A DNA stretch of 64,000 bases from NCBI RefSeq assembly GCF_023278565.1, contig NC_064680.1:4712001-4776000 (forward strand), given 5' to 3'. The notes below the pieces were generated by a model that saw only the letters and a program-made list of their open reading frames with translations, did no database searches and was not told the origin of the DNA. The position numbers and the translations under genes were made by a program. The DNA is from Colletotrichum lupini. Its lineage: Eukaryota > Ascomycota > Sordariomycetes > Glomerellales > Glomerellaceae. Below are positions 1 through 11,101 of the stretch, piece by piece. The number at the start of each line of letters is the position of its first letter. Position 1 is the stretch's first letter.

Positions 1-2044
1 TTTCGGGGATCGGTCTGCACAACCATGGTGTTGAGGAATTCGTTGAGACCTTTGTGCTGAGCCTGCAGAGAAACAATGGGATTAGCTCTTGTGTTTCTTT
101 CCCCATAAAGATCGGTAAACAAACCTCAGTCATGCTGCTTCTGAAAGCTAGACGCCCGGTATCGTGCAGAACACATTCCGAGCCTATCGCTCTCTCGACA
201 CGATCATTGGTGTCTCTGTCGATGAGCTGTCCCATCTTGGCCTCGATTTCGAACTGCACGCCACGTCCTATTATCTCCCCACTATCAGGATGGAGCGTGA
301 CATTCTTGAATAAGAAATCGGCGATCGTCTTAGACAGCTCTTCGTAAGGTCGAGTACCGAGGATGCTTTCCTCCCAAGGACCAAGCAGACTTTCGGCCTT
401 TGGCGGCGGGGGCGGTTCTTGAACTGGAGGAGCGGTGGATCGCGCTGCCTCTGGTGAGGTATGGCGGCTGGTGCTATCCTGCTTGACAGACTCGGACTTG
501 CCATTGATGTGCGGCGGCCCTCGTTTCTGGAGCTCGAAATTGGCCAGCTTGAGCCTCTTATTTTCTCGAGCATTCCAAGTCTGAGCCCAAATTGGGGGTG
601 TCGCGTGGATCTTTCTCTTTCGTTGCATCACGGGTGACCTAGAGATGGCGGGTCCGCCATTGAGCTCTGCCGGCGGGGGCCGTGGCTCCTTCCGTTCCAA
701 TTCCCTGGGACTCAAGTCTCGGTCGGCGAGTTTTCTCTTGGCGGGCGTCGCAGCGCGTTCGCGTTCGGGTTCCACCATGTTGGTGACGCTTGGGTGTGGT
801 CGCACTTCTGGTTCTGTCTGCCCACCAATGCTACTCGGCAAACTCGGTATTCTGGTCTTGGGGCTGACGCTAATACTTCGGTCGCGTTCACTATGTGATA
901 ATGATCTTCGTTCGTGGGTGCTGTGGGAGGAACTGGGCATGCGAACTGGGGGAGGTGGTGGTGGAGGTGTGGCTTGAGCGAGGTGTGAGGCGGATAGTCT
1001 CTGTTGATACGGGCTTTGTGGTTGTGTAAAGCTTGGTGCAGTGGAAGATTGTCGAGGCCCGGTCGAGGGCGGGCCCAGTGGGGTCGGAGGCTGCGAGAGC
1101 TGCCGGTTGAAATCGGGCGGCGGATGCGTCGTCGCCACAGGACTGCCGTGAAGAGGATATGGCTGGCCGGGATGCTGCGGATGCTGACTATGAGCAGATG
1201 TAGGTGTAGGAGTTGAATGGTTTGATTGTGAGCGCTGATGGAGATATGGGTGTCCGCTAACAGGGGTCCCAATGGGCGGTGTTTGAGGCATATGCTGCTG
1301 CGGTGGCGGCGGTTGCTGCTGTTGAGCGTACTGAGGCGCGGTTGCACCAGATGGATGAGGATAGCCGTCTCTCGGGGGGAACGCGTTGGATGGCGGATAT
1401 TGCTGGTGTCGTTGCACAGGGCTGGCAGCTTCCTGAGACGGACCGGTCGGCGGGAAGGGGTAACCTCCACTGGGACCGCTAACGGAAGATGTCGGCGTAT
1501 GACGATACGGAGACGGGCCTGGCATGGATGCACTCTGGGGTGATCGCGCATCGGCATAAGGGGCAGGAGCACCAGCTTGAAGGGGCGGCGGCGCTGGCCG
1601 GCCGGGATACGGGCCCGGAGTCTGATAAGGCGACTGCGGAGGATACGACGGGGTCGAGGCCTGGGGATGTACGGCATATTCCTGAGGTGCTGGCGGTTTA
1701 CCGGGGGATGAATGCAATGCGTGACTGTACGCCGATTCTCTGAAGGCATAGGCCGTCGTAGCCTGGGAAGGCGTCGTGGGGGCCTGTTGCTGGTACGGTG
1801 GCTGTGGTGGCGGTTGTTGCTGTTGCTGCTGCTGCTGCTGCTGCTGTTGTTGGTGGTGGTGGTGGTGCTGCTGCTGTTGCGGATGACGCTGATGCTTCGG
1901 CGCGAGATGCTGAGGAGGTGGATGCTGATGGCCATGGGCGTGAACATGAGTAGGATGGCCCGGAGGAGGACCACCAGCGGCGGCGGCAGCGGCAGCAGCA
2001 GCAGCAGCACGCGGCCTCTCCCCCCCATCGTCGGACGTGTTCAT
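1..2044 (-). CDS. CET1: mRNA-capping enzyme subunit beta (RNA 5'-triphosphatase), 5' part, cut by window edge
   Basis: Exons on the minus strand are 2044-125 and 62-<1, with a 62-nt intron (124-63, GTTTGT...CTGCAG, branch GCTAAT). The protein runs off the left end after about 660 residues. It should remove the gamma phosphate of nascent mRNA 5' ends in the nucleus, the first step of capping, as a metal-dependent tunnel enzyme of the fungal Cet1 family. Residues 1 to about 540 are low complexity: poly-Ala, His/Pro, a long poly-Gln run from CTG/TTG repeats at about 1806-1880, then Pro/Ser/Gln. The conserved domain starts near SLLGPWEESILG. FEIEAKMGQLID carries the paired metal-binding glutamates of the family (about E599 and E601), and SSMTEAQHKGLNEFLN follows across the intron. 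Yeast Cet1 is about 550 residues in total, so this N-terminal extension is long. No stop interrupts the frame. Family assignment is firm; the ATG at 2044 is the first in frame. Confidence 0.88.
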   Translation of the reverse strand, partial: MNTSDDGGERPRAAAAAAAAAAAGGPPPGHPTHVHAHGHQHPPPQHLAPKHQRHPQQQQHHHHHQQQQQQQQQQQQQPPPQPPYQQQAPTTPSQATTAYAFRESAYSHALHSSPGKPPAPQEYAVHPQASTPSYPPQSPYQTPGPYPGRPAPPPLQAGAPAPYADARSPQSASMPGPSPYRHTPTSSVSGPSGGYPFPPTGPSQEAASPVQRHQQYPPSNAFPPRDGYPHPSGATAPQYAQQQQPPPPQQHMPQTPPIGTPVSGHPYLHQRSQSNHSTPTPTSAHSQHPQHPGQPYPLHGSPVATTHPPPDFNRQLSQPPTPLGPPSTGPRQSSTAPSFTQPQSPYQQRLSASHLAQATPPPPPPPVRMPSSSHSTHERRSLSHSERDRSISVSPKTRIPSLPSSIGGQTEPEVRPHPSVTNMVEPERERAATPAKRKLADRDLSPRELERKEPRPPPAELNGGPAISRSPVMQRKRKIHATPPIWAQTWNARENKRLKLANFELQKRGPPHINGKSESVKQDSTSRHTSPEAARSTAPPVQEPPPPPKAESLLGPWEESILGTRPYEELSKTIADFLFKNVTLHPDSGEIIGRGVQFEIEAKMGQLIDRDTNDRVERAIGSECVLHDTGRLAFRSSMTEVCLPIFMGKETQELIPLFLCRLSTKVSTNSSTPWLCRPIPE

Positions 2045-3199
2045 CAAACTCCTCAAATCCATTGTGTGTAGCGGAGGCAAGGTGTGCCGTGCGTGTTGTG
2101 AGTTATAATCCCTTGCTCGCGTTCCTTTGTCTGGGCCAGCGCTCCGCCCAGCTTCTGCTCAGTTGCACAAGATTCGGCTTCGGCCTCTCAAACACGGCGG
2201 TTCATGTGTGCGACGAAAGAAACAGTTGGAAAAAAGGAGAGATATGATGGTAATCGGATGATATTTGCGAGTTCAGCGCGATTCTAACGAGACGGGATGG
2301 ATGCGCAGGAGGCATTCATCACGCCGTCGTAGTTCAGTGGTGAGTCAAGTTGAGAAGATGGCAGAGATCGGTTTCGGGTTCGTCGTGTATTTCGGGATTC
2401 GGAGAGACGGCAAGGGCTGGAGGTCAGAGATAGCTCCCACCAAGGGCAGCAAGACATGCGCTGAACGTAGAGAGCGGTGCTGTTCAATGTCCAAAGAGGG
2501 ACATGGGAGCGCAAAGGCGGCTCGTTCGAGATCGAGTTTGAAGGCTAGGGCGAGGTTGGAGGAAGAGGGGTCGTTTGTCGTTTGCTTGAATCGGCGTGGT
2601 TATGTGATATGTGGCAATTATCGAAGACGGCGGGCAGGTAGTGCGGTAGAAAATATCGTCGCGAGTTGGTCGTCGTAATCGCAAGGAATCGGGCGGAGGA
2701 TTTGGACGACGTGAACGGCACGTGGTTGGAGGGAGCTGAGACGAGCTATGTGGGTGGATGCGATTGAAGATGCGCGCTCGGGAGTGGGTTGGAGAGGGCG
2801 TCGCAAAGTGCGAATGGGAGCTCTGGTGTTTTGAGTGGCCGGGTACGGGTACGTGTGCGTGTGCGTGTGCAGCCTTGTTGCTTCGATGCGCTCTGGGTTG
2901 GTGTTGGTGGTGGTGGAGGTGGTGGTGTGCAGAGACGAAGCGGGCGGATTGAAGATGGGGAAAGATATCTCAGCAAGAAAACATCTTGTCCTTTGCTGTT
3001 GGGTTGGAACTTGGCGTTGCGGCACTGGCTCAGAGAAGTATGTACGTAGGAGGGACCTGACTGTAACAGGACTTTGGGCCTTGAGGTACCTACCCAAGGT
3101 AGGTAGGCAGGTTGGCAGGTTGGCAATGTACCCCGTGGTAAGGTATAAAGTGAGGTAAAGGTGAGGTACCGGTGCAGCGTGCTCTGGCAAGAGCAAGCA

Positions 3200-3246
3200 A
3201 GAGAGACAGAGAGAGAGAGAAAGAGAGAAGGGGACAGAGAGACGAA
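3200..3246. repeat. GA-rich (CT-rich on the minus strand) simple-sequence tract
   Basis: Nearly continuous GAGAGA/CAGAGA sequence. On the minus strand it is a pyrimidine tract about 1.15 kb upstream of the capping-gene ATG, like the CT boxes common in filamentous-fungal promoters. Confidence 0.7.
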
Positions 3247-4219
3247 GCGTGTGCGTGAGACAGAAGGCGACAGGCGTGTGGGAAATTTGGAGACGAGAAA
3301 GAAAGGATGAAAATGGATTGGTCGCGCGCCGATCGCAGGTCAGGCTGGGCCCCAGTGAGGTGGTCTGGCTCTCTGCTCTGCTCTGCTCTAGCACTGAGAA
3401 CGGGCTCACTTCCTGTAGCTTGCTCAAGCCTCAAGGCACCTTGGACAAGGTAGGTAGAGAAGCATTGATAGATGAGTGAGTGGTAATGGTGGATGCAGCC
3501 TGGTTCAAGGTAGCATCTGAAGCTGTACCATATTGCAACCATCCGCGAGATGCTGCTACTGGTAGGTACAAGCCTTGCAAGGTATTAATGTAATTGGATA
3601 CTATCTAGGTAGATTGGTGGTGAGCTACAACCAGTACAGATGGACTGCAAACAAGCCGTGTAAGCAACCTGGCATAGCTGGAAGCTTCCCAACAGAGAGC
3701 TTCAAGCTCAAGCTGACAGGAGAGCTATTGGAGCAAACCTTGAGCAAACCTAGGTAGCACAAGCTGAGCGAGCAAGTGGACAGACAGCCTCGTCAGAAAC
3801 CCGGCCCGGACCTCACATAGGTACGAGTACGGAGCAATGTCGTTAGAAGGACAGGGCAGCTACCTATTACATAGTAGATGGTGTACGGAGTAGTCGTACA
3901 TACGCAGTAAGGTACTTACAAGGCAAAGCCACGGCCACGGTGCGCTGCTTGAGCCCGGCCTCACAACCTGGCCCGGCGGCCCTGGGCCATCGACGTGTCG
4001 ACCTGTCGGGGATTTTTATTTTATTTTCTGTCCTCCCTCCAATCTGGAAATGACACACTTGTCCTCCCCCCTGTCCAGGTCTTTTGGCCGGCTCTGGTGT
4101 CGCACTCCCGTGCCCCGCCTCCACCTTTCTGTCTTGCTGAAAGTTGGAACGGTGCCCGGAGGAGGAGACCTATGAGGTGACCACCACGGGAAAAAGTGAT
4201 GATCCGGGGCCAGCTGGGG

Positions 4220-4260
4220 GCTGCCTACCTTATCTGACCTTACCTTACCTAAGCACCTCA
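4220..4260. repeat. TTACCT/TACCT short repeat cluster
   Basis: Imperfect repeats of CTTACC/TTACCT. The same motif recurs near 3075-3175, 4395-4415 and 4560, in both orientations. It is a dispersed intergenic motif in this genome; no function can be read from it. Confidence 0.55.
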
Positions 4261-4824
4261 AAAAGGTCTGGCACTCAGGGTACGGGTTAACCGGCTGGCT
4301 TACCTCAGCATCATAGCTCCCGACTGCAGAGCAACTCGGTGCACGGCGCACGCAAACAGACAGAGAAATCCGGGTGCGGCTTTGACCTTCTGCTCCCTTA
4401 CCTAAGGCACAATACCTCAGGCTTGCTGACCCATCTTTACCTGGCACGCCTGCCCAGCTTTCCAAAGGAAGGTACGTACCTGCGACCTGAGTCGGCAAGG
4501 CGAGGAGGTATCCATAGGAAGGTACTGGTAGGCAGACTTGCCTGACGTGGATGCGTTCCCTTGCCTTACCTTAGCAGTGGTAGTGTCGTGCCCTGAGACT
4601 CTGGCCGCATTCGCGCCTTTGCTTTCGACGTCCTTCTCTCCATCTTCAACGCTTCCTTCGAAGCTCCCATCACCACCAACCCCGAATCCAATTCCATCCC
4701 ACCAAACCGCTCCGTGCGATACCATCCTGTCCATTCCGGCCGCACTTTATTCGAACCCATCTCTGTCGTCCATCATCGTACCCCGCAGCTCTCTTCAGCT
4801 CCGTCTTCCTGGCCATCTCTCGCA

Positions 4825-7800
4825 ATGCCTGGCCTGGTCTCAGCAACCGGAGTCCTGGGCTTCCTAGCCGACGAGGAGCATGATCTCAAGGTCTTCGCCC
4901 TCCAGACTCTCAATGATGACATCGACACTGTCTGGACCGAGGTCGCTGGTGCCCTGAGCCAAATGTGAGCTCTATTCCTTTCCTCGCCACACTCCGTCTA
5001 CTCGCCTTGTTTAGATCCAGCTAATCACCTCGATGTAGTGAGGCTCTCTACGAAGACGACTCCTTCCCTCAACGACAGCTCGCCGCCCTCGTTCTCGCCA
5101 AGGTCTACTACCACCTCCAGGCCTACAATGAGAGTATGACATTTGCCCTCGCCGCTGGCGACCTCTTTAAGCTCGACGCTCCCGGCGAATTCGAGGATAC
5201 CATCATTTCAAAGTGCATCGACCAGTACATTGCTGCCTCTTCCGCAAAGCACACTGCTCCCGAGTCACCCCAAAACGATACCTCACTCCCCGCTCTGGCT
5301 ACTACGTTTGCTAGCGGTGCTGCTGATGGGTCTGCCTTGATCTCCCCTACGACCCCCTTCTCCCAGACGACCCTCCCCTCCAAGTCTCTCCTCTCCCGAG
5401 TTTCGACCGACAACACCATTCTCGATCCCACATTCCAACCCGTCAAGGAAGGCCGCTCCGCATCCATCGCCCCAATCAATGATCAGGCGACTCAGATTGC
5501 TCTGCAACGTATTATCGAGCGTATGTTCGAGGCTTGCCTCAAGGATGGCAGATATCGCCAGGTCATTGGTATTGCCGTCGAAGCCAAGAACTTGGAGGTT
5601 CTGCGCCGAGTCATCAAGCGCGCCGCCGATGACGAGAAGCATTCAAAGTCCAAGTCGTCGGATGGCCAGGGCCCCGCCGAGGAGCTCATGGAGTATGCAT
5701 TGGGCATCTGCATGGACGTTGTTCAGGAGCGAAGCTTCCGCACTGAGATTCTGCGTTTGATCCTCGACCTTCTCAACGACATTCCGAACCCAGACTACTT
5801 CGCCATCGCCAAGTGTGTTGTTTACCTGAGCTCCAACGAGGAGGCTTCGCGCATGCTGAAGCAGCTCATCACGAGCGGCGACCGGAATTCAATCGCCAGT
5901 GCCTACCAGATCGCTTTTGATTTGTACGACAATGGCACTCAGGAGTTTTTGGGCAAGATCATCAGCTCGCTGCCATCAGGAGAGCCTAGCAAGGCTGCCG
6001 AGAGCGACGCCACTGAGGAAGAGCCATTGATCGAGAACCAAGAGTCCTCAGAGGAGGAGCTGTCGGAGGAGCTTTCCAAGGTTTACCAGAACATTCGGTC
6101 AATTTTGGACGGCAGCAAGACCATTCAGCTGAACCTCGAATTTCTCTACCGCAACAACCGCACCGACCTGAGCATTCTTAACAAGGTCCGTGATAGCTTG
6201 GAGGGTCGCAACTCCATCTTCCACACAGCCGTCACCTTCTGCAACGCTTTCATGAACCAGGGCACCACCAACGACAAGTTCTTCCGCGACAACCTCGAAT
6301 GGCTTGGCAAGGCTGTCAACTGGTCTAAGTTCACCGCGACTGCAGCTTTGGGTGTCATCCACCGCGGCAACCTTACGCAATCCCGCAAGCTCCTCGAGCC
6401 CTACCTCCCTCGCCAGAGCGGCTTGAGCAGCGGCTCCATTTTTAGCCAAGGTGGCGCTCTCTACGCCTACGGTCTGATTCACGCCAACCACGGCGCCGAC
6501 GCTCTTGACTACCTCAAGACCCAGTTCACATCCGCCGAGGAGGAAGTTATCCAGCATGGTGGTGCCTTGGGTCTGGGTATTGCAGGCATGGCAACTGGCT
6601 GTGAGGAGATTTTCGACAACCTGCGCACGGTGCTTTTCACCGACTCTGCTCTCAACGGCGAGGCCGTTGGCCTTGCCATGGGTCTCATTATGCTCGGCAC
6701 TGGCAACGTGCGAGCCTTGGAAGACATGATTACCTACGCCCACGAGACGACACACGAGAAGATTGTTCGTGGTCTCGCTATTGGCATGGCGTTGATCATG
6801 TTTGGCCGCCAAGAAGGTGCCGACGCCATGATCGAGGGCCTACTTAACGACCCTGATCCTACCTTAAGATATGGCGGTATTATGACTGTTGCTCTCGCCT
6901 ACTGCGGTACTGGCAGCAACAAGGCTATTCGCAAGCTGCTTCATACTGCCGTTAGCGACGTCAACGATGATGTACGCCGTGTCGCTGTCATGAGCTTGGG
7001 CTTCATTCTCTTCCGCAAGCCTGGCAGCGTCCCTCGCATGGTCGAGTTGCTCTCTGAGTCGTACAACCCTCACGTGCGTTACGGATCTGCCATGGCGCTG
7101 GGCATTTCTTGTGCTGGCACCGGCCTGGATGAGGCCATCGACTTGCTCGAGCCTATGATGAAGGATCCCACCGACTTTGTCCGTCAGGGTGCGCTCATCT
7201 CTCTGGCCATGATCATGATTCAGCAGAACGAAGTCATGAATCCCAAGGTCGCTTCCATTCGCAAGACTCTGAAGAAGGTTGTCGGCGATCGCCATGAGGA
7301 CGCCATGACCAAGTTCGGCGCGTCGCTTGCGCTGGGTATTATCGATGCGGGTGGTCGCAACTGCACGATTGGCCTCCAGACCCAGACTGGGAACCTCAAC
7401 ATGGCCGGCATCGTTGGTATGGCCGTCTTCACCCAGTACTGGTACTGGTTCCCGTTCACCCACTTCCTTTCGCTCGCTTTCTCGCCCACCTCCATCATCG
7501 GTCTCGACCACGAACTCGAGATTCCCAACTTCAAGTTCCATTGCGCCACCCGTCCCAGCCTCTTCGATTACCCGCCGGAGCAAGAGGTCAAGGCTGAGGA
7601 GGGCCCTACCATGGTCGCCACAGCCGTTCTGTCAACAACTGCTCAGGCCAAGCGCAGAGCTCAGAAGAAGGAGCGTGCCCAGCGTCGTGAGAGCATGGAC
7701 ATTGACTCTGCCAAGCCAACGGTGTCCGACAAGATGGACGTGGACGGAAAGAAGGAAGAGACCAAGGAAAAGAAGGATGGCGACGGTGGAGAGAAAGAGG

Positions 7801-8397
7801 CATCTGTTGCTCCCGCCGACACCAAGAAGAAGGCAGAGAAGGAGAAGGTCGGGTACGATATGGAGAACCTGTCGCGCGTGCTTCCGGGCCAGCTCAAGTT
7901 CATCAGCTTCCCCGCCGGACGATACAAGCCGGTCAAGAAGGTAGAGTAGTTCTAACCCCTCGACTGCAGAGTGTTTTACTAACTCTCATTAGCCTACCGG
8001 AGGACCTCTGCTTCTACAGGACACGCAGCCTGACGAGGAGAAGACGCTCATCGAAGAGAAGTTGAAGAAGGTGACAACAGAAAAGGCCCCAGTGGCCGGC
8101 CAAAGCAACGCAGGCGGATCATCTGCGGGCTTGACGCCGCGCCAACAGCAGAACATAATCTCGCAGGCCCTCAGAGCAGGTGCTGGTGGTGATCTTCGCT
8201 CGCTGAATGAGCTTAGCGAGCTCCTGGGTCGGCAAAGAAGAGGTGACCTCGTAGGCGCGACTGATGAAGGAGGGGCGGCTGCAGCAGCAGGAGTGCTCAT
8301 GGCAGTGGATGAGGACGGCGAGGGAGATGAAGAGGCGGACGTCCCACGAGAGTTTGAATACTTCACGGACAATGAGGAGGAAGATGACGAGGAGTAG
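4825..8397 (+). CDS. RPN2: 26S proteasome regulatory subunit RPN2 (non-ATPase subunit 1)
   Basis: Exons are 4825-4964, 5039-7940 and 7993-8397, giving 1148 aa. Introns are 74 nt (4965-5038, branch CTAAT) and 52 nt (7941-7992, branch TACTAAC, close to the fungal optimum). RPN2 is the second large scaffold of the proteasome base, next to RPN1 and the AAA ring, and helps anchor RPN13 and lid subunits. The N-terminus (GLVSATGVLGFLADEEHD) and first splice junction (ALSQIEALYEDD) match the family. The middle holds proteasome/cyclosome repeats, leucine/alanine/glycine-rich units such as YGGIMTVALAYCGTG and YGSAMALGISCAGTG. A lysine/glutamate-rich stretch follows (about residues 845-920). The tail ends in the acidic EFEYFTDNEEEDDEE typical of the subunit. 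The start is the first ATG, in a CGCAATGC context, and length is as expected. The second intron is needed to reach the tail: reading through it hits a TAG at 7947. Confidence 0.96.
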
Positions 8398-9638
8398 CCA
8401 TTCTCGCAAGCGAACCACCAGTATTTGTGACTCTGGGTTTGAGACCATAACGGTGTTTAGAGAATAGAATGGGGGCGGCGTAGAGCTAGTCGACTGCCAT
8501 TCTGCCAAGGACAGTCGGGGGCAAAGAGACTTTGCCAGACTGTACAATAGTGTAACAATCGAGTCATTCGTAAAGTTTGCTTCTTAAATGCGCGTAGACC
8601 CGTGAACGCTCTATGCGACAGAGTAAAGGATCGCAGGCAATATTGGAACGTCTTGACGGATAGAATATGAGGATCAAAGTATGATTGTAGCCAGTCTCCT
8701 ATGGTGACAGTAAGCTGTCGAGGTGTAGCTATGTCTTCGCACATGGCGCTTCGGGTTTCCTAAAGCAACACCTGCAAGCTATTTTGTCTGTACACCTGGC
8801 AGTAGATGCAGCCAGCAGCAACGCAGACGACTCGCGGAAACCTTGTGGGGAACCCCACGTTTCCCCTCTTACATCGTCAAGCTGGGAGTAATTAAGGTAG
8901 TTGGTTAGCCTAGGTACTTGACAGTGACACACTCCTTTGCTTGGTACGTTTTCCTTCCGGTTTACGCAGGAAGAAAGCCCGCTTCTTCTGCTCTTAAGGT
9001 ACAGCCAAGCCGATAGCTATCTGCAAACTTCTGGTGGCCACGCAGGGAGACGTGTTTCAGGCTCGCTTGCGCTTCCCCGTATCATGAGGTCAGGAGATCA
9101 GGAGATCAGGAGATCAGGAGCGGTATACGGAACGCTTCCTCACGATCTCTTCTACTGGCATGTACACTGCCCGCGGCCCCTTGTTCGGGGTTCGAGCTTC
9201 GTGGACCATACTGAAGCTCCTCACTCCCGCAACACCGCGGGGAGAGCAATGCGGGGTGTCCGGTCTTCCTCCGAACTCCTCTTACCTTAGCTAAGAGAGA
9301 CCAATACCTAGACCCTCCCACCTCAAGGCACTCTTCCGCGTGTTCTAGCCTCCAACGCAAGTGGTTCCCGTCCGTAGCTGAAGCCGGCGGGAGAAGAGAG
9401 ATCTCGCCGTGACTGAATAAGTCTCAACACACCTTCTGCTTCCCCCACGATTCCTTCTCAACACTTCGTCTCTTTGGGAACACATCCTTTCGGGCCAGCT
9501 GACTGCCTCGCGTTAAAGCAAGTCGACATACTAAATTATCTTCCAGCTTTGATAGCTTCCTCCGATTTGCTGCCTTTGCATTACCGCCGTACATTGTCTT
9601 GCATTGATATTGCCCTCACGCAGCTATTACGACCCGTC
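8398..9638. other. Intergenic region, rpn2 3' side and transaldolase promoter
   Basis: No supported gene. It contains the rpn2 3' UTR, a short 8-bp tandem repeat at 9091-9120 and scattered ACCTTAGC/AGGTAC motifs. The ORFs here are short and lack family features. Confidence 0.5.
9091..9120. repeat. Tandem repeat, unit CAGGAGAT, about 3.75 copies
   Basis: Perfect head-to-tail copies of an 8-bp unit inside intergenic DNA. Likely a minisatellite-type slippage product. Confidence 0.85.
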
Positions 9639-10901
9639 ATGGCACAATCTAACTCCCTGTTAGATACGCTGAGGTCCGTGAGCCGAGTCGACTGTGATAC
9701 TCTTGACGTTGAAGGCGAGAACCTTCCATCATGACAACCCCAATGTGCTCGGTTCTGACCTTGCTTTAGTTGCCAAAGAGCTGGGTCCCTTTGTCGATCA
9801 CACCTCCAACCAGGCAATCGCCTATGGCGAGCTCACCAAGACCACCGCAGATGGCAAGCTATACCACGAGCAACTTATCCGGGACTCCGTACAGGATGCT
9901 CAGGGCTGGGCTCACGCGGCCTGGCCAGACATTGACCCGATTCTTCTCGCAGTCGAGATCATGGTACCTTGGTTCGGCGAAGCTCTTGATAACGGCATCC
10001 ACCATCGCTGACATATTTGTAGATGGTCAGACTATCACTCAAGTTCATCCCGTATTTGACAGGATATTTCCACATTCAGACCAACACAGACTGGTCCTAT
10101 TCGGTCGAGAAAACTGTCAAGAATGCCGAAAGTATGTTGCCATATAGGCCTGCAACGATCAGAGCTAACCGCACTGCCCTGCTTCCTAGGAATTGTTGAG
10201 ACCTTCAAGAAGGTGGAGCCCACATTCGACGTGAACCGTGTCTGTATCAAGATTCCGTCCACCTACGAGGGCATTGCTGCTTGCAGGATCCTCGAGAATA
10301 AGGGAATTGCAACATTGGCGACGACCATGTTTTGCATGGAGCAAGCGGCCCTGGCTGCCCATGCCGGCTGCACCTACATTGCGCCGTATGTGAACGAACT
10401 AAAGGTTCACTTCGTCCCAGGGTAAGAACCATCTCAAATACGGCCTTAGACACGGCGACCTGAGCAGGATCGAATGACTGACCCTTGGGCGCCCTTAGTT
10501 ATGTGGACGAGAACAAGGCTTTCAACTTCTGCAGACAGGCCCAGGCTTACTATGTCGAGACAAAGGCCAAGACCCAGGTCCTGGCAGCTAGTCTGACCAC
10601 CGTTCCTGAGGTGATGCAGTTGGCCGGCATTCAGCACGTCACCGTCTCGCCGCCGCTCCTCCGGGCTCTTGCGGCAGCGCCGTCCTCAACTTGGACGGAG
10701 AAGGTCGGTGGCTATTTCGCAGACGGGCCAGACGAGCGCTGGATCAAGGACTTCCAGGCTGCCTTGATAGACGAGAGCGAGTGGCGATTTGCTTTTACTC
10801 GTAGCGGCAACGGCAGGTATGAGGAGAAGCTTATCCAGGCCATCAATATCTTCTCCGAGAAGCAACAGAGCCTAGAGGAGCTGGCGCGAAGTTATTTATA
10901 G
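9639..10901 (+). CDS. Transaldolase-family protein
   Basis: Exons are 9639-9714, 9770-9963, 10023-10131, 10190-10421 and 10499-10901, giving 337 aa. Transaldolase moves a dihydroxyacetone unit between sugar phosphates (sedoheptulose 7-phosphate and glyceraldehyde 3-phosphate) in the non-oxidative pentose phosphate pathway, in the cytosol. The Schiff-base lysine is K147 in RVCIKIPSTYEG. Other family blocks are TSNQAIAYGEL, GYFHIQTNTDWSYS, EQAALAAHAGCTYIAPYV, KTQVLAASLTTVPEV and HVTVSPPLL. The length fits the family (about 320-335). It differs from the canonical enzyme at many positions (for example EIMMVRLSLKFIPYLTGY), so it may be a paralogue, not the main transaldolase. The first intron (9715-9769) appears to use GC-AG ends (AAG|GCGAGA); only that junction keeps the conserved DCDTLDVEVAKELGPF in frame. 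The other introns are GT-AG, 58-77 nt. Confidence 0.88.
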
Positions 10902-11101
10902 ATGAAGGCCTGCTACAATATAGAGTCACTGCTTGCAGATTCAAAGCGTAGACACAACGATCGTTAATCAAGGACCTGGGTAATTTGATGCTACGTAGAC
11001 ATACCGTCTATCATTAGTATGAACCCAACAAACCTCCGTTCCCTTTTCTTCCTCAGTCTTCCTCCCAGGCCAGTATACCAAACACCACCCTCTCTACGCC
11101 A

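Larger units (their letters stand above)
2045..4824. promoter_or_regulatory. Intergenic region and divergent promoters of the capping-enzyme gene and rpn2
   Basis: This 2.8-kb gap separates two divergent housekeeping genes. It holds GT/GGT-rich stretches (about 2840-2930), a GA-rich tract (3200-3246, read as CT on the capping-gene strand), and many AGGTA/TACCT-type short repeats (about 3075-3175 and 4225-4260). Several ORFs of 60-270 codons cross it, but their translations are low complexity and without recognisable domains, so I call no gene. It probably supplies 5' UTRs and promoters. Confidence 0.6.

Noticed and set aside
712..2028. 438-codon minus-strand ORF
   Set aside because: It is the alternate frame of the repeat-rich capping-enzyme exon. 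The true frame starts at 2044 and runs through to the conserved triphosphatase motifs.
2618..3427. 269-codon minus-strand ORF in the capping-gene upstream region
   Set aside because: The translation is dominated by simple-sequence CT/GT tracts with no domain. It is better explained as promoter or 5' UTR.
6099..6812. 237-codon antisense ORF, with a similar one at 6864-7583
   Set aside because: Both lie entirely inside the RPN2 coding exon on the opposite strand and reflect its codon composition.
9680..9769. GT-donor alternatives for the first transaldolase intron
   Set aside because: GTTGAA puts the next exon out of frame, and GTGATA removes the conserved DCDTLDVE segment. The GC donor keeps both.
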